Source of the DNA: Pseudoips prasinana
Taxonomy: Eukaryota; Arthropoda; Insecta; Lepidoptera; Nolidae
Length of the DNA stretch: 64,000 nt
NCBI GenBank assembly: GCA_951640165.1
Contig: OX621266.1
Span: 6,386,001 to 6,450,000 of the forward strand
Reading direction: 5' to 3'
Made by a program: the position numbers and the translations under genes. Each line of letters starts with the position of its first letter. The first letter of the stretch is position 1. Positions 21,650 to 33,226 of the stretch are shown one piece after another. The notes beneath the pieces are model-generated. The model worked only from the letters and a program-made list of their open reading frames with translations, was not told the origin of the DNA and did no database searches.

Positions 21650-21787
21650 CGGTTGTCTGGAAGAGATTGCTATATTAGCGCTAAGACCGCCGTTTGTACC
21701 TCATAATATAAGGTAACTTACATATGTTTCAATGTATGTTCCGATTTGGTACAATAAAGTGTTATCTATCTATCTATCTATCTATCT
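21650..21787 (+). mobile_element. LINE/SINE 3' tail, (ATCT)n end
   Basis: GGTTGTCTGGAAGAGATTGC, then AAGACCGCC, a TACAATAAAG signal and six TCTA repeats. Same tail family as 4488-4614 and 33098-33226. The 5' extent is unclear. Confidence 0.65.
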
Positions 21788-23962
21788 TGACAAGTACAAG
21801 TGTATGTTAATACCCAAGTGCTGAATAAATTTCATTATTTCATTATTGAATAAAAAAAATTGAACATGAATTTTCTAAACAGCTTATGTCGCCCCTCGCG
21901 TCTAGTTAGGTGGAGCAGCGAGAGCTCCCTGGCTTTGTGGCTTACTCCTTCAACTATTCCTGTAACCGTCATCACCCGTATTGCCAATGAGAACTGGACC
22001 TCCAGATTAAAAGAAATTGACTTTTGAAAGCATTGAAACATTGAAGTAGAAATTACCAATTTGGTGGCTTGACCCAGTTTTCGCTTTGTTTTTGGAGCGA
22101 CAATTGAAAATGTTCAGCACAGATGTGTATGACTTAGGAGATAGTTATTTGATCAATAACCCTTTTAACCGGTAAGTTAATTTTTTTGGTGTTGTGTCTG
22201 AAACTGGAATAAGTGCCGCGTATCTTATGTTATCAATTTGACACCTTTATATAAACCAAACATCCACATTAGGACTTTACTTCTTGCCCTGCCTAAGAGC
22301 AAGAATTACCATCCTCTTGCTTTGCTCGATTTTCCCCTCACCCGCTCGAAACGAACGCTGATTGCTCGAAATCTATTGCTTTTTGATATGTTTGCACCAA
22401 TCCGTGGGATTCATTTAGGTTATTTTGGTGCAGCGAGTAAACGGTGACAATTAAAAATGGAAAGGGTTTTTTATACCCAATCCGATACGATTTTGGAATT
22501 AATGGTATATGGTTGTTGAATTTTTGTTGGATTTAAATAATTTTGATGGAAGTTTAGTATTTAAGGCTTTTTTTATATAATGTTATTGTGGTATCGTGTA
22601 TTTAAAATCCTTCGAATATCTGTACGATATGTCTATTGATGTGTCCTCCAGTGATATGGCCGTATTCCAGCTACCCCAATCTGTAAAATTTATTTTATGG
22701 ATTTTCAACGATATCACATAAGTATGTACCTATAAGGTTCATTTTTAATTGGGGAAATTTGACAGAATGTTTTTGTCATACAAATCATAGGATGTACGTG
22801 TTAGCATCGGTAAAATTAACTACCTTAATTGACCCAGGTAGTAGATGTATCGTGCTTCCCTGCGATATTGTTTTATTAAGCGCAGATAACTTTGCCGCCA
22901 AGAAATAAGGTCTGTCCTATCTATAAGAAAATATGAGTTTTACTATAATACTAATATAAACGAAATGACGATTTTACCAACTCAGAAACCTCACGTAGAA
23001 TATTCAAACCAATTTTCGTACTCCACGCGACAATCGTGTCGTTGTCGACTGATTCTCGCATCTCAGACGTTATTTCGAAGACGCATATTAGTTTCTTCAA
23101 CCGTCATTCCCCATTTTCTTTCGGTTTATATAGCAATATAGATAATATTTATGACGCGAAAATCGAGGGCCGGGACAAGACGCGTATGAAGTGAACCTGA
23201 TGGTGCATTGTAAGTTTTCATCACCCTCCAAAGTCTTAATTTACCAGCGTCCTGGATTTATCACCCCTTTCAAAATCCTCCCGCCTGGATATCAATTATC
23301 GTGGCCGATCTGGATGTCCCGAAATAGACTCCGGACTCGGGTGGACCGAAGCACAGAAAACATGTCTAGGTAGCGACTGTATTTGTGAAGCATCGGCCCA
23401 ATCCAGTATATCTACATCTTGCCCAGCCTGCCTTTCCACATGTTCATGGGAGGATGTTAGGAATGCCAAAATCAGGGCAATTTAATGAGTTTATGTTTAG
23501 TGGGAGTACCAACGAAACACCCAGGACATAGAAATTATAATTATAGTTAATTGTATGAAATTATAATATTTATATTTAATTATAGTAAGTTATAATTAAA
23601 ATAATTTTATAATTATAATGTAAGGCAGATCTAAATAACTAGCTTCCCATAAACCCAGCACATAGTTATTGCTGAAATAAATTTGGTAATTTAATAAGAA
23701 ATTGTAATCTGATGTTAAGATTCTCATGATTTCCTTTTGCAAGAAATCACCTCACCACATCATGGATTGTACGGTAGGTAATAAAAAAATGACATCCTAA
23801 AAAATTAAATTTACTGATTCAAATTGATATGAATGAATTAAACTCGTAACCTTTCAAGGTTAGGCCCATCAAGTTGGCTTACCCAGCTCAGACAGAGATA
23901 ATACTTACGTTTTACGTGGCTAAATCCGTCATGGATACCCGTCGCTCGATCATAGTAACAGG
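21788..23962. other. Spacer; one candidate first exon
   Basis: An ATG at 22110 begins a 21-codon frame that ends at a strong donor, CCG|GTAAGTT (GT at 22172-22173). No acceptor or continuation is identified. AT-rich self-complementary sequence lies at about 23535-23620. No transposon ends recognised. Confidence 0.35.
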
Positions 23963-24381
23963 TGAAGGGTTCCGTAGCAGCAAGTATTTGAGTTGATTGA
24001 ATGGAAAGTAAATTGCGGTTTATGATTTATGACGTACTAAAAAAACTACTTACTGGATTGCGTTCATAACAATTTTCGGTGAAAGTTTGCATGGTATATA
24101 TTTTTTAATTTTATCATTCTCTTATTTTAGAAATTACAGGGGGAGGGGGGGCCACATTTTACCACTTTGGAAGTGACCGTCGCGCAAATTATTCGGTTTG
24201 GAAAAAAAAATTGAAACATAGATACTCCACATGTTACAGTGCGATGTTTGATGAAAAAAAAAATGAGTTTCAGTTCTTAAGTATGGGTAGAACCCCCAAA
24301 CTTTATTGCTTTTTTTTCAATTTTTGTGTGAAAATTTTAATACGGCTCACAGAATACATCTACTTACCAAGTGTCAACAGG
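23963..24381 (+). repeat. Interspersed repeat, diverged copy
   Basis: Aligns along its length with 15388-15830: GAAGGGTTCCGTAGCAGC, TTTATGATTTATGACG, TATCATTCTCTTATTTTAG, a G-run, CACTTTGGAAGTG, and CAGAATACATCTACTTACCA. It lacks the leading GGCCAAGTGCG part and the trailing GACAGACAGAC part. Confidence 0.65.
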
Positions 24382-25794
24382 TTTTTCTTATGAAGACCTC
24401 GTAATAAATCCACAGTCATCGATATTTGTTGGATTATAATAAATTAGAGCTAAAAATCGATATTAATTACGCCAAATCAGAGTTATTTTTTGATAAAAAT
24501 ACAAATACCTTATTTCTTATTTTGGACAGAGAAATATCCTAAATCAAATATATAAGCCTCTTGGTACTTAGTAAATTTTTGCAGTCAAACTGTTTTGGTG
24601 CGAGCGATCATTTTCGACTTTAGACACACGGTAGATCGCTCGCGAAGACATCGGTCCGTATATTTTTGTTTAAAAATACCTCGTCCTAATGATTCTTAAT
24701 ACAGGAAAGGACATTAGAATCGTTTTGATAAAGCTAATCGAGCGAAATCTTATTCAGAAAAGTAGTTCAAACCGTTTAGTAACAGAATTGCTATAAGAAT
24801 TCCGCGGTGCTTTACAGATTTGTCCTCAATTGCATAGTCAACACCACGTCGTGGTGGTGTCACTTTGACTTTAACAGCGTCTTTATTACGAAGCCAGAAA
24901 GGTTGATTTCGTATAACAAATGTATCCACTGACGCATGACGTTACGTCTGTATAAGTACATAAAGATTCTGCCTGCACTTTGTCCACAAATCCCTCAACA
25001 ATATTTGCATATATTACATTGTCTTAAGTGTGATATTTATACATTTAAATTAACAACATGTATTACAAATAACATTAATAACATCAGTTTGAAAAATATA
25101 TGAAATGTAAAATTAACATTATTCTGAAAATTACATGAGAAAAATATATTTCACTTTTCATACAAATATATCTAAAATACTTTAGAAGTGGAGTATACGT
25201 AAACAGCGCGTATTTAGAGATAAAAATCAACTAGAAGCAGTGCTTAACTTTATACTTGAGTAGCTGGTTCTATGATCTGATTGGGTTATCATCTCAAGCC
25301 TTAAGTTAATTAAGCTATTACTATCAGCCATTTACCCATATACAAACGTATGTCTTATTTTCCTCCCTAAAGGAGACGGGGATTTCTGGGCCTGACTGTA
25401 ATAAGTTGAGATATGGTTTAAAAAAAGCGTTATATTTTTCTATTTCAAACTGTAAAAAATTGACCCAATTTACAATCTGGAAAACGAGAAATCTCAAAAT
25501 AAGTTTAAGTCACGAATTAAATTGGTTGTTGATTACTATAATCGATTAACGTTAATGAGTTCAAACAATGTAATATAAAAACTCTTGCACCAGACACCAG
25601 ATAACCGATTTAATCATAATAATTATTAAATACATTATCATAATGTCAGCGTGAAAGATAGCGAGATCCGTGCCATTGCATATAATTTGCCAATAACATT
25701 TATTTTTGAATAAAAAATATAATTTTAATGAACCTTTTGCCTTGTATACAGGCACGTTCCCACAGTTTGCAATTTTGTGAAAAACAATATTTTA
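24382..25794. other. Unassigned AT-rich spacer
   Basis: No family recognised. A 60-codon minus-strand open stretch at about 24753-24940 has a protein-like composition (QPFWLRNKDAVKVKV) but no start codon and no family I can name. Inverted TGG/CCA blocks ACCACGTCGTGGTGG near 24842 form a short hairpin. Confidence 0.35.
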
Positions 25795-25919
25795 ATCCAT
25801 TTTGGCCCAAAATTTGATATTACCATCGGTGCACCATTAAATGTTTGGTTGGCTGTGCAAGATACGCATTGTGGGAATCGATTTCTTAGTAAATAAAGGT
25901 CAAATCAAATCAAATCAAT
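25795..25919 (+). mobile_element. Retroposon 3' end with (TCAAA)n tail
   Basis: GGGAATCGATTTCTTAGTAAATAAAGG then four TCAAA repeats. AATAAA and a pentanucleotide tail are typical of LINE 3' termini in insects. The body is not identifiable. Confidence 0.5.
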
Positions 25920-26639
25920 ACCAATTTACATGACTCGAAAACAATATTTTTATAATGTTATCACGGAATAACAAACACATGATATTTTTATCAACTTTTA
26001 CCAATAAATTTTAATTGAAACGTGATCCACACAACCTCCACAGATCAGTAGTAATCATTTTCCAGTTTAATTTGTAATCTGTCATATGGCAAATTGTATG
26101 CAAGTCTAGTGACGACATAGCGGATGGCTCCGTGCATGCATGCGTGCGACGACATCAAACTGACACTACTTACCCTTTAATTTCGTTTGTCTTAAGTGAA
26201 AGTTTGAGGCGTGATCTGGAACAGGGCAAAAACTAACTCTGTATGTGTTTATGTTACTCTACGATATGTACATCATACGTGGCAGGTGTTAGTGGTGTAG
26301 CTTTGTGTTCACTGTGATTGTCTGACTCTTGTGTGGGCAAACTAATTTCGAATGAAAAATTCGCTATCGGATTTTTAAACGTCTTCTTAAACTAAAACAT
26401 TTCACACGAATCTCCATAATTAAGAGAAAGATACACTCAGATTGCTGGCTGGATACTATGACTCTAGATAATTATTTATTTCCAATATACAGTAAAAAAC
26501 CCTTGAAACATGTGTTCTCAAAGTATTATCCATTGATTTAAAAGTTATAAACGCAAAGAAGAGTGTTTTAAAAAGTCAACGCCGTGGCAGGTATAACATA
26601 ATTTGAAGAATCAATATTTTCTCTTTAATAAGATAGTGT
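25920..26639. other. Unassigned spacer
   Basis: No reading frame, terminal repeat or tRNA-like element recognised. Confidence 0.5.
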
Positions 26640-26995
26640 ACTTTAGTAATATGTTAATATAAAGATTTATTTGTATGAAACATGTGTTACATTTTTACAT
26701 GTGGTGTTACAATGATAGTAGTGGTATCAACATGTCCTGCCGAATCGGGCGTACAAATGACTAAAAATTTATATATGTAAAATAGTTTGCCGTAATTTAA
26801 AACACAATAATTTCACATATTTGGCACAATAGACTTATCTAGTAAAAAATCATTCACAGTATAGTACCCTTTTTTACTAAGTAATTCTTTAAATTTCTTT
26901 TTGAATAAGTTTATTGTTAGGGTTTTATATGAAAAAGGTATTTTATTAAAATCGTAAAAATAAATAAAAAAGAAACTCCTCATTTTTTGTATTTG
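26640..26995 (-). pseudogene. LINE ORF2 C-terminal fragment with 3' UTR
   Basis: On the minus strand a frame reads FKKKFKELLSKKGYYTVNDFL and ends at TGA near 26812. That Lys-rich tail with GYYT/SV..FL is the usual C-terminus of a class of insect LINE reverse transcriptases. A minus-strand AATAAA follows near 26668. No catalytic part is left. Confidence 0.5.
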
Positions 26996-28084
26996 GTTGA
27001 AAATGTATGCTTGCCTATAAAATTATGATGAATAAGTATATGTTATTATTACTTATTATGTATGAATAAGCAGTCAATATCCTTTCCAAGATTAAACTTC
27101 GTCCATATTATTGCATCGTCATCCGCTATTTCTCAAGAGCGAATAAATGTAATTCTGCATTTATCATTCAATATTGAGGTTATTCGTGATTTATGTTGCT
27201 GTTGGTGATGTTTTTAGGAAACAAAATAAAATGGTATAGAAACCTACTTTGGTATAAGGAAACCATTTTGGATCAAATATTTTTCTGTGAACGGGCAATA
27301 GTAATTTGTTTTACGTGACTAATCTGGTTACCAAACTTTTAACCCATTTTATAACACTAGAAAATCTAAAACGCCACGTATAATAGACGAAAAGTGAGCA
27401 CATTTAAGACACATAACCTCAATTTAATAAAAATTAAGTGTGTTTGAACTACAGACAATTATTATTAAACTCAGCGTGCCAGATAGGTTAATCGTTTAGT
27501 TGAGTTGTATAAAACTACAAAACTGTTCGTTTGGGAGTAGGATCTGTTTAGCTAGATACCACCCTCTAGGCCCGTCGTCAAGTCAGACTTATTTAGCGAT
27601 AGTGGCTTAATTTCCGTGCTCAATTTTAGAACCTCTCATCTGTTTGAGCTCAACTTCAGCAGTCAGACTAGCATCAAATATATTAAAGTATTTAGGCAAC
27701 TTTTCCTTCCATACAGAACTAGACGCAAAAAAGATGTTGATATGAACAAGCTGTGTTAAGTGTCGCATTAAAGGTCACTTTACTTATAGAAAGGTTATTT
27801 ACTGATAGATCTTAATCTAGAAATAAATCGATTCTTAGTGAAAGTCTTAATAACTAAAGCAGTTAATTTTACGTGCGTACCGTGAACAGATTATGTTACG
27901 ATGATATTTATGTGACTACCACCTGAGGTTAATGGTATGACTCCTGAGTTAAATGGAGTAATAATTAACTTTACATTATTATTTAAGTACAGTCGATACC
28001 GTTTTAGTTTAAACTCTGAGCTTAGCTCAGGTGAACGCAAACCGGGCAGACAGTATATAAGGATATCCTGAATCGCCATCTGAC
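26996..28084. other. Unassigned spacer
   Basis: No gene or element recognised. Short open stretches have no start or family resemblance. Confidence 0.45.
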
Positions 28085-28174
28085 TGCTACCACCATATCC
28101 AGCAACTCGTGGGAGAGGCTTGCTACTCAGAGGAGAGAATGGCGAGCAGCTGTCAAATAATAATAATAATATCG
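28085..28174 (+). mobile_element. RTE-type LINE 3' end with (AAT)n tail
   Basis: Encodes a short LVGEACYSEERMASS-like stretch (AGAGGAGAGAATGGCGAGCA in DNA) that then runs into AATAATAATAAT. This ending resembles RTE 3' termini I know from Lepidoptera. The SINE that follows inserted at or in the tail. Confidence 0.5.
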
Positions 28175-28424
28175 TAGGACATTATTCACACACGGCCATC
28201 TGATCCCAAACTAAGCAGAGCTTGTACTATGGAAACCAGATAACTGATATATTACATATACTATTTTTCTTTTGTAAATACATACTTATACAGATAATTT
28301 ACACCTAGACTCAGGACTAACAGACATGTTCATGCACACAAATATTTGTCCCGGGTGGGAATCGAACCCACGACCTGCGGCGTTAAAGGCAGCGTATCAT
28401 ACAACCACGCCAACAGGCACGTCA
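28175..28424 (-). mobile_element. Complete tRNA-derived SINE
   Basis: Best copy of this family in the window. On the minus strand the head begins GGCGTGGTTGTATGATACGC, with a B box GGTTCGATTCC at 28358-28368, and a tRNA-unrelated body of about 170 bp ending at AATGTCC. Other copies: 9989-10190, 13041-13242, 15092-15218, 58951-59170 and 59482-59909. It is pol III-type by its boxes and needs a LINE for movement. Confidence 0.75.
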
Positions 28425-28433
28425 TCAAATCAA

Positions 28434-28894
28434 GTTTATAAAACTTTGAGCATGCCGATTCGAAGCTCTTGATGCCAAACGGCCGTTCTAGTTGCAGACG
28501 TTGATGGCCTACCAGAGCGAGGCAAATCTTTCATCACATCTCGACCACTTTTGAACGCTTTGAACCACTTATAAGCACGAGTTTTTGATAAAATCGATTC
28601 ACCGTAAGCCTTCTGTAACATTTTCAGTGACTCCGAACACGAAATTCCATTAGCGATGCAAAATTTAAGACAAACTCTTTGTTCGATATTTTTGTCCATT
28701 ACGAAATTCGCAATACACACTTTATATGATATTACTAAAACCAGCACTGTATTTAATATAAATAACAGATGCAACTCAAACTCCGCGCCAAAATGGAAAA
28801 CAGTTGTGCCAATCTACCAACAACAAAAAAAACAAAAATTTGAATTTGGAACCATAAACAAATCATCCATTCCCGATACTTTTTTGACTGAATG
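28434..28894 (-). pseudogene. mariner transposase, N-terminal fragment with left terminal repeat
   Basis: On the minus strand ATG 28699 opens a frame whose first 70 residues match the N-terminal helix-turn-helix of mariner transposases: an LKFCIANGISCSESLKMLQKAYG helix region, then KWFKAFKSGR and SGRPSTS. Homology stops there, and the frame ends at 28436, so the catalytic DDE/D part is absent. Upstream, TA followed by CATTCAGTCAAAAAAGTATC at about 28894 looks like the terminal inverted repeat and target TA. The SINE abutting at 28175-28424 marks where the rest is lost. Confidence 0.7.
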
Positions 28895-29607
28895 TACACA
28901 CATACATATTTTTATTTCTTTACAACTTATCACTATATTATTTACGTTTTAAACATTTACAATAATATAATAAATTAATGATATATTTATATGAGAGAGC
29001 ATGTTAATCTACCGACCATGGTATACATATCTGGCTTAAATAGCTCAGTAGATCAAGTGTCATGTCATGTCATTTAATTGCGTGGAGTCCATATACATAA
29101 AAGTGTAAATGCATATTGGTTCAGAATATTAAATCTTCGAAAGTTCCTCACACATTGTTAAAAAGTTTTGACTTTACATGCATCATGTAGATCTCACATA
29201 CCAAACGAGTGGCGGAGTGCAAGTAACGAGTAGTATAATAATTAATAATATTAAATTTGAACCCAAAAATAATAAAATATCAAAATCGTTTTCTCTAACT
29301 ATATTATGTGTTACCTGCTTCAAATTATTTGAATTTACCGCGTTTTGCGAGGCTCAACTTTCATTTGCCAAACTTTAAGTTCGACTGCAGGTGTTGTTTT
29401 TCTCGCCTCACTTTAGAAACAATGTAGATATTATATAATTATGGTGTGACTAACAATTATAATACAATCTAATATCTTTACAGTATAAGTTTAACCAATT
29501 AGTTAATTGGCAGGCTATCACGGCCATTCTGCCAAGAAGCTCGTGCCCTGAACGTAGATATGTTAACCTGAAACAAGAAGTCTTTTCATAAGGTTTAATT
29601 TTCCCAG
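28895..29607. other. Unassigned spacer
   Basis: Nothing recognised apart from a short repeated CATGTCATGTCATTT at 29060. A small open frame at 29178-29378 has no identifiable family. Confidence 0.45.
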
Positions 29608-29767
29608 TTGACAGACTAAATCACTAATGTGACCCGTACAGGCAAGTGACCAAAAGAAGTTAATTATTTTAAGGGCTTAAAATAATTATTTAAGTAACTT
29701 CTTTTTGTCACTTGCCTGTCAGTTGTCAGACTAAATCACTGATATGATCCATACAGACAAGTGGCTA
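29608..29767. repeat. Hairpin flanked by 45-bp direct repeats
   Basis: 29638-29719 is an imperfect palindrome with outer arms ACAGGCAAGTGACCAAAAGA and its complement, about 35 bp per arm. The sequence leading into it (GACAGACTAAATCACTAATG from 29611) recurs as a close copy from about 29725. This could be a folded-back miniature element with a partial duplication. Confidence 0.7.
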
Positions 29768-31026
29768 TACATTTTTGATGTCATCTATTGATGACGTTAT
29801 CACGGTCATCTAAATTAGATTTTGGTACAGCTTATGATTTCGTAATATTTTTACTACGTTAAGTCTTTTTTTTTTATAGGACTGTTCGGTCATTCTGATA
29901 TCAACCTCTTTACGAATTTTGTGGCGATGAGTATTTTTTTACCAATATTTATCATGCACCGACAACACTTACGAACCACACACGAGTTTCAAATCGAAAC
30001 CCCACCAACGACGTAAACAAAACATCTCGAGAATGACAGCAGTCATCTTAGCGTATCCCTGCAAGAATCCACCCGTCAATGCAGAAATTAACTTTGGCAA
30101 CGAAACTCTCACCCCCCCCCCCCCCCCCCAACAGACATTGGTGCCGAATGCTTCCTATCTCTGCAAAAGCAGCTGAGTCCACTCCTGGAAAACGTATCAC
30201 TGAAATTTCTACCTTGCGCAGTGTCATAAATCAATCTTTGGCATCCAATGAATATAGCAATCCATACCATAGCCAATTTGAAATGGAGCATCACCTGACG
30301 TCAGCTCACATATTGTAGAAAAACATCCTGCCCAAAAATCACAAAAACACCCGCTTTCAAAATCACAACCACCTAGCCTAGCGGCGTTGTCGTAGACATC
30401 ATGCCAAAAAAATCACCATATTTACACATAAGAACTCGAATTTACACCAGTTTTTGAAATTGAAACAATGCACAATGCAGTGAACGCAAATAAACATGGA
30501 AGCATTACTTCAAGGAAACTAAGCGCAAATTTTGACCCAATATCCCAATCAGACTGACACAACGGAATACCGTCTCTGATTGGCCAAAATATTACCGCTC
30601 AGATACACCTTTTAAAAGTAGACTTTATGACGTCATGTTCGGGTCTAAATTACCATGTTCATGACATTCGCCGAGGGATGTTTTATGTTATAAAGTGCAA
30701 CGAAAATAATTCACCGTGACATTGATGTTATTAAAATAATAAAGAATTATATAAAATATACAGTAAGTATCTTGAACTTTACGGCAAGGGTTTTCTAAGG
30801 TCTTTAAATAGAGCAGTATTTGGCGAGTAATGGGTTTATTTGCTATGATAATAGGTAAATTCACTAATTATTATTTACAATTTCCGTAGGTATACATAAC
30901 ACTTAAGTACTACTTTTTAGGGCCCCCTTCACTTCTTTATCCATCCGTCCGTCTGTCTGTCAATACCCATTATGTTGAAAACGCGTGGACGAATCGACTT
31001 GAAATTATAGATGACCTAGATATGTA
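29768..31026. other. Spacer with C-run and one arm of a distant inverted repeat
   Basis: Holds a C18 run at about 30112-30129 and the 28-bp arm 30479-30506, complementary to 31863-31890. GTCCGTCTGTCTGTC at 30948-30962 resembles the end of the interspersed repeat at 15363-15920 in reverse. No coding evidence. Confidence 0.4.
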
Positions 31027-31312
31027 GGGTTACTTGTAAAATACCAACAACCTCGCAGGACTAGGAAGCTAACACCATAAGCAACAACTTACTCTACGGG
31101 CATCGCAAAGATTACGCAAGCCGCCTGGTTACATATTATTTACGATGCACGTATAGTTATAACCATTAAAGTAGTAAATTAATTAATACTTTCTACAAAA
31201 ACAATTTTTACAAAAAAAAAATACAAATTATCAAAAGTTGTAAAATAAATGTTGTTGCTTATGGTTTTAGCTATCTAGTGCTGTGAGGTAATTGGTGCTT
31301 TACAAGTTACCC
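31027..31312. mobile_element. MITE, 286 bp, with about 60-bp terminal inverted repeats
   Basis: Left end GGGTTACTTGTAAAATACCA and right end complement of GGGTAACTTGTAAAGCACCA. Pairing extends to CCATAAGCAACAAC at 31075-31088 and 31250-31263. Flanking TGTA-like sequence may be a TA-type target duplication. It is non-coding, so it needs a transposase supplied by another element. Confidence 0.7.
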
Positions 31313-32130
31313 TGTAAATATATAAATAAAATTGAATTGAATTCATTTCCAAACGAACCGTTTTCGTCCATAGTTCTCTTCGCTTTAGACCGAGTGGAAA
31401 TTTGAAGAAACCAAGCTGTTTTAATACCACCATTACCATTCTTTGTGCATACCCTAAAGATGCTGAGTATTTTATCTACGATTAAAATAATTGTAATAAA
31501 TAAAAAAAATCGTCATAATTTTTGTGTAGATAAATAAATTGATTCGTTTGCATAACAACATCACCATATATTTTGTGGCAATTTGATTGACTTCATATTT
31601 AATAAAATTAAAATATATAGCGATGTACTTACTCGTAATAACTAATTCCAACACTCTTGTTATGCAAATGAGATTTATTAATACACCACTTCACTGCACA
31701 GGAAGGCATTTTTGGAAATTAAACACGCTGAAACTAATAACTGACAGACGACCGCCATTGATGCCTGTAGTGCGCAAACTCGGTCCCACTCGGTCCGCGG
31801 CACAATTTTTAAGCCCCGCCTACCGCGGTACAATCTGCGTTGGGTCATTTTCGCGAGCTAGAAATGCTTCCATGTTTATTTGCGTTCACTAGCACAATGC
31901 CTCGATGTCTCTTTTTCCGCGTTGGCGCCAAAACTCCCCAAAGAGAATATAACAAACTACGTTTAAAACTCCCGACAACCTTAGTTTCATCAAGAATTAC
32001 CCATTAATGGTAAGTTACCCGATTTATTGAAATCTGGATCAAAGCGAGGAATAAAAATTTGTTTCTGTAATGCCACATAAAATAATTCAGCCAACATCAT
32101 AAGAAGAAATATTTTAGTCAACCAATTTTT
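31313..32130. other. Spacer, GC-rich block at 31735-31930
   Basis: 31735-31930 is GC-rich compared with neighbours and holds the second arm of the inverted repeat (31863-31890). A TTGAATTGAATT tail at 31330 looks like a retroposon end. No gene recognised. Confidence 0.4.
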
Positions 32131-33226
32131 TTTATTGTGTATTATACTGTTAATCCTGAAAAGACGCAGGTTACAGTTGTTGGTAGCCCCAGGTTAATTT
32201 CAAAGATAGCTTGGTCTCAGGTTCCACCAGTTTACTTTAACAACATCACAATACCTTTTAAGGAAAATGTAAAAAACTTGGGAATTTATATAGACAATAA
32301 GTTATCCTGGGATCTACAGCTACAAGAAGTTAGTCGTAAGGTTTTTGCCTCTGCAGGGATCTTGCGAAGACTACGCAACTTTCTACCCACTGCCACAAAA
32401 ATTGCGCTCGCACAATCCCTCCTTCTTCCTATTCTTGACTATGCCGATACCAGCTATCTTGATCTCACAGAAGCACAACTTGACAAACTTGAGCGGCTTC
32501 AAAATGTCTGCATAAGGTTTATATTTGGATTACGCAAATATGACCATGTTTCTGATTATCGCCGTCAGCTCAAGTGGCTTCCTATTCGCCTTCGCCGGAA
32601 CACTCACATTTTAGCCCTTCTTTATAATATACTGTTTAATCCTTCATCACCATCTTATCTTAAAGAACGTTTCGAATTCCTACATGACACACATTCAAGA
32701 TGCTTGAGGTCATCAGAGAACCTTAAACTGCAAATGCCAAGTCATTCCACCGATTATTACGGCAAATCATTTACAGTGCAGGCTGTGCGCCTGTGGAACG
32801 CACTGCCCTTAACAATAAGAAAAGCGCAATCGTTAAATATTTTTAAAAATAATGTTAAAAAACATTATCTATCTGCCTAGACTACTGTATAAGCATATTT
32901 ATTTACCGCTGTCGCCTTTGGTTTTTTTTTTCTCGCGCATTCCTGCTTTTATAGACTTTTTTTTTAAATTATTCTATGAATTTCTTTTTTTACTTTTTGT
33001 TATTAATTTGTATAAGTTTATGTTTACATTAAGTTGACCTATTGTTACACCTACCTACCCTGTTTTCCCTTTCCTTAGTCTATCCACTCCATAATTGGTT
33101 GTCTGGAAGAAATCGCAGTAGCGATAAGACCGCCCTTTGTACTTAATTTATGTATGCTCATTTTTTTTTTTAATGTTAAGTTATGGTGTACAATAAAGAG
33201 TATTTTACTTTTACTTTTTTTACTTA
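32131..33226 (+). pseudogene. 5'-truncated LINE: RT C-terminal part and 3' UTR
   Basis: The 247-residue frame (32137-32880, no ATG start, begins GTG) enters after the catalytic YADD. NPEKTQ at residues 7-12 and LGIYIDNKLSW at 48-58 are the RT region following YADD, and the rest is the Cys-poor thumb and C-terminal domain ending in KKHYLSA. The 3' UTR ends in the TTGGTTGTCTGGAAGAAATC tail and TACAATAAAG, linking this coding family to the orphan tails at 4488 and 21650. The frame is intact through to its stop, so the insertion looks fairly young. Confidence 0.75.

Noticed and set aside
28358..28424. tRNA gene on the minus strand
   Set aside because: B-box and head resemble a tRNA, but the conserved 170-bp body and several identical-style copies show a SINE. 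The same applies to 35059-35121, 35352, 35876, 36213, 41588, 51562, 58205 and 58951.
30109..30318. Frames on both strands around the C18 run
   Set aside because: No similarity to a family; homopolymer-driven proline/glycine run.
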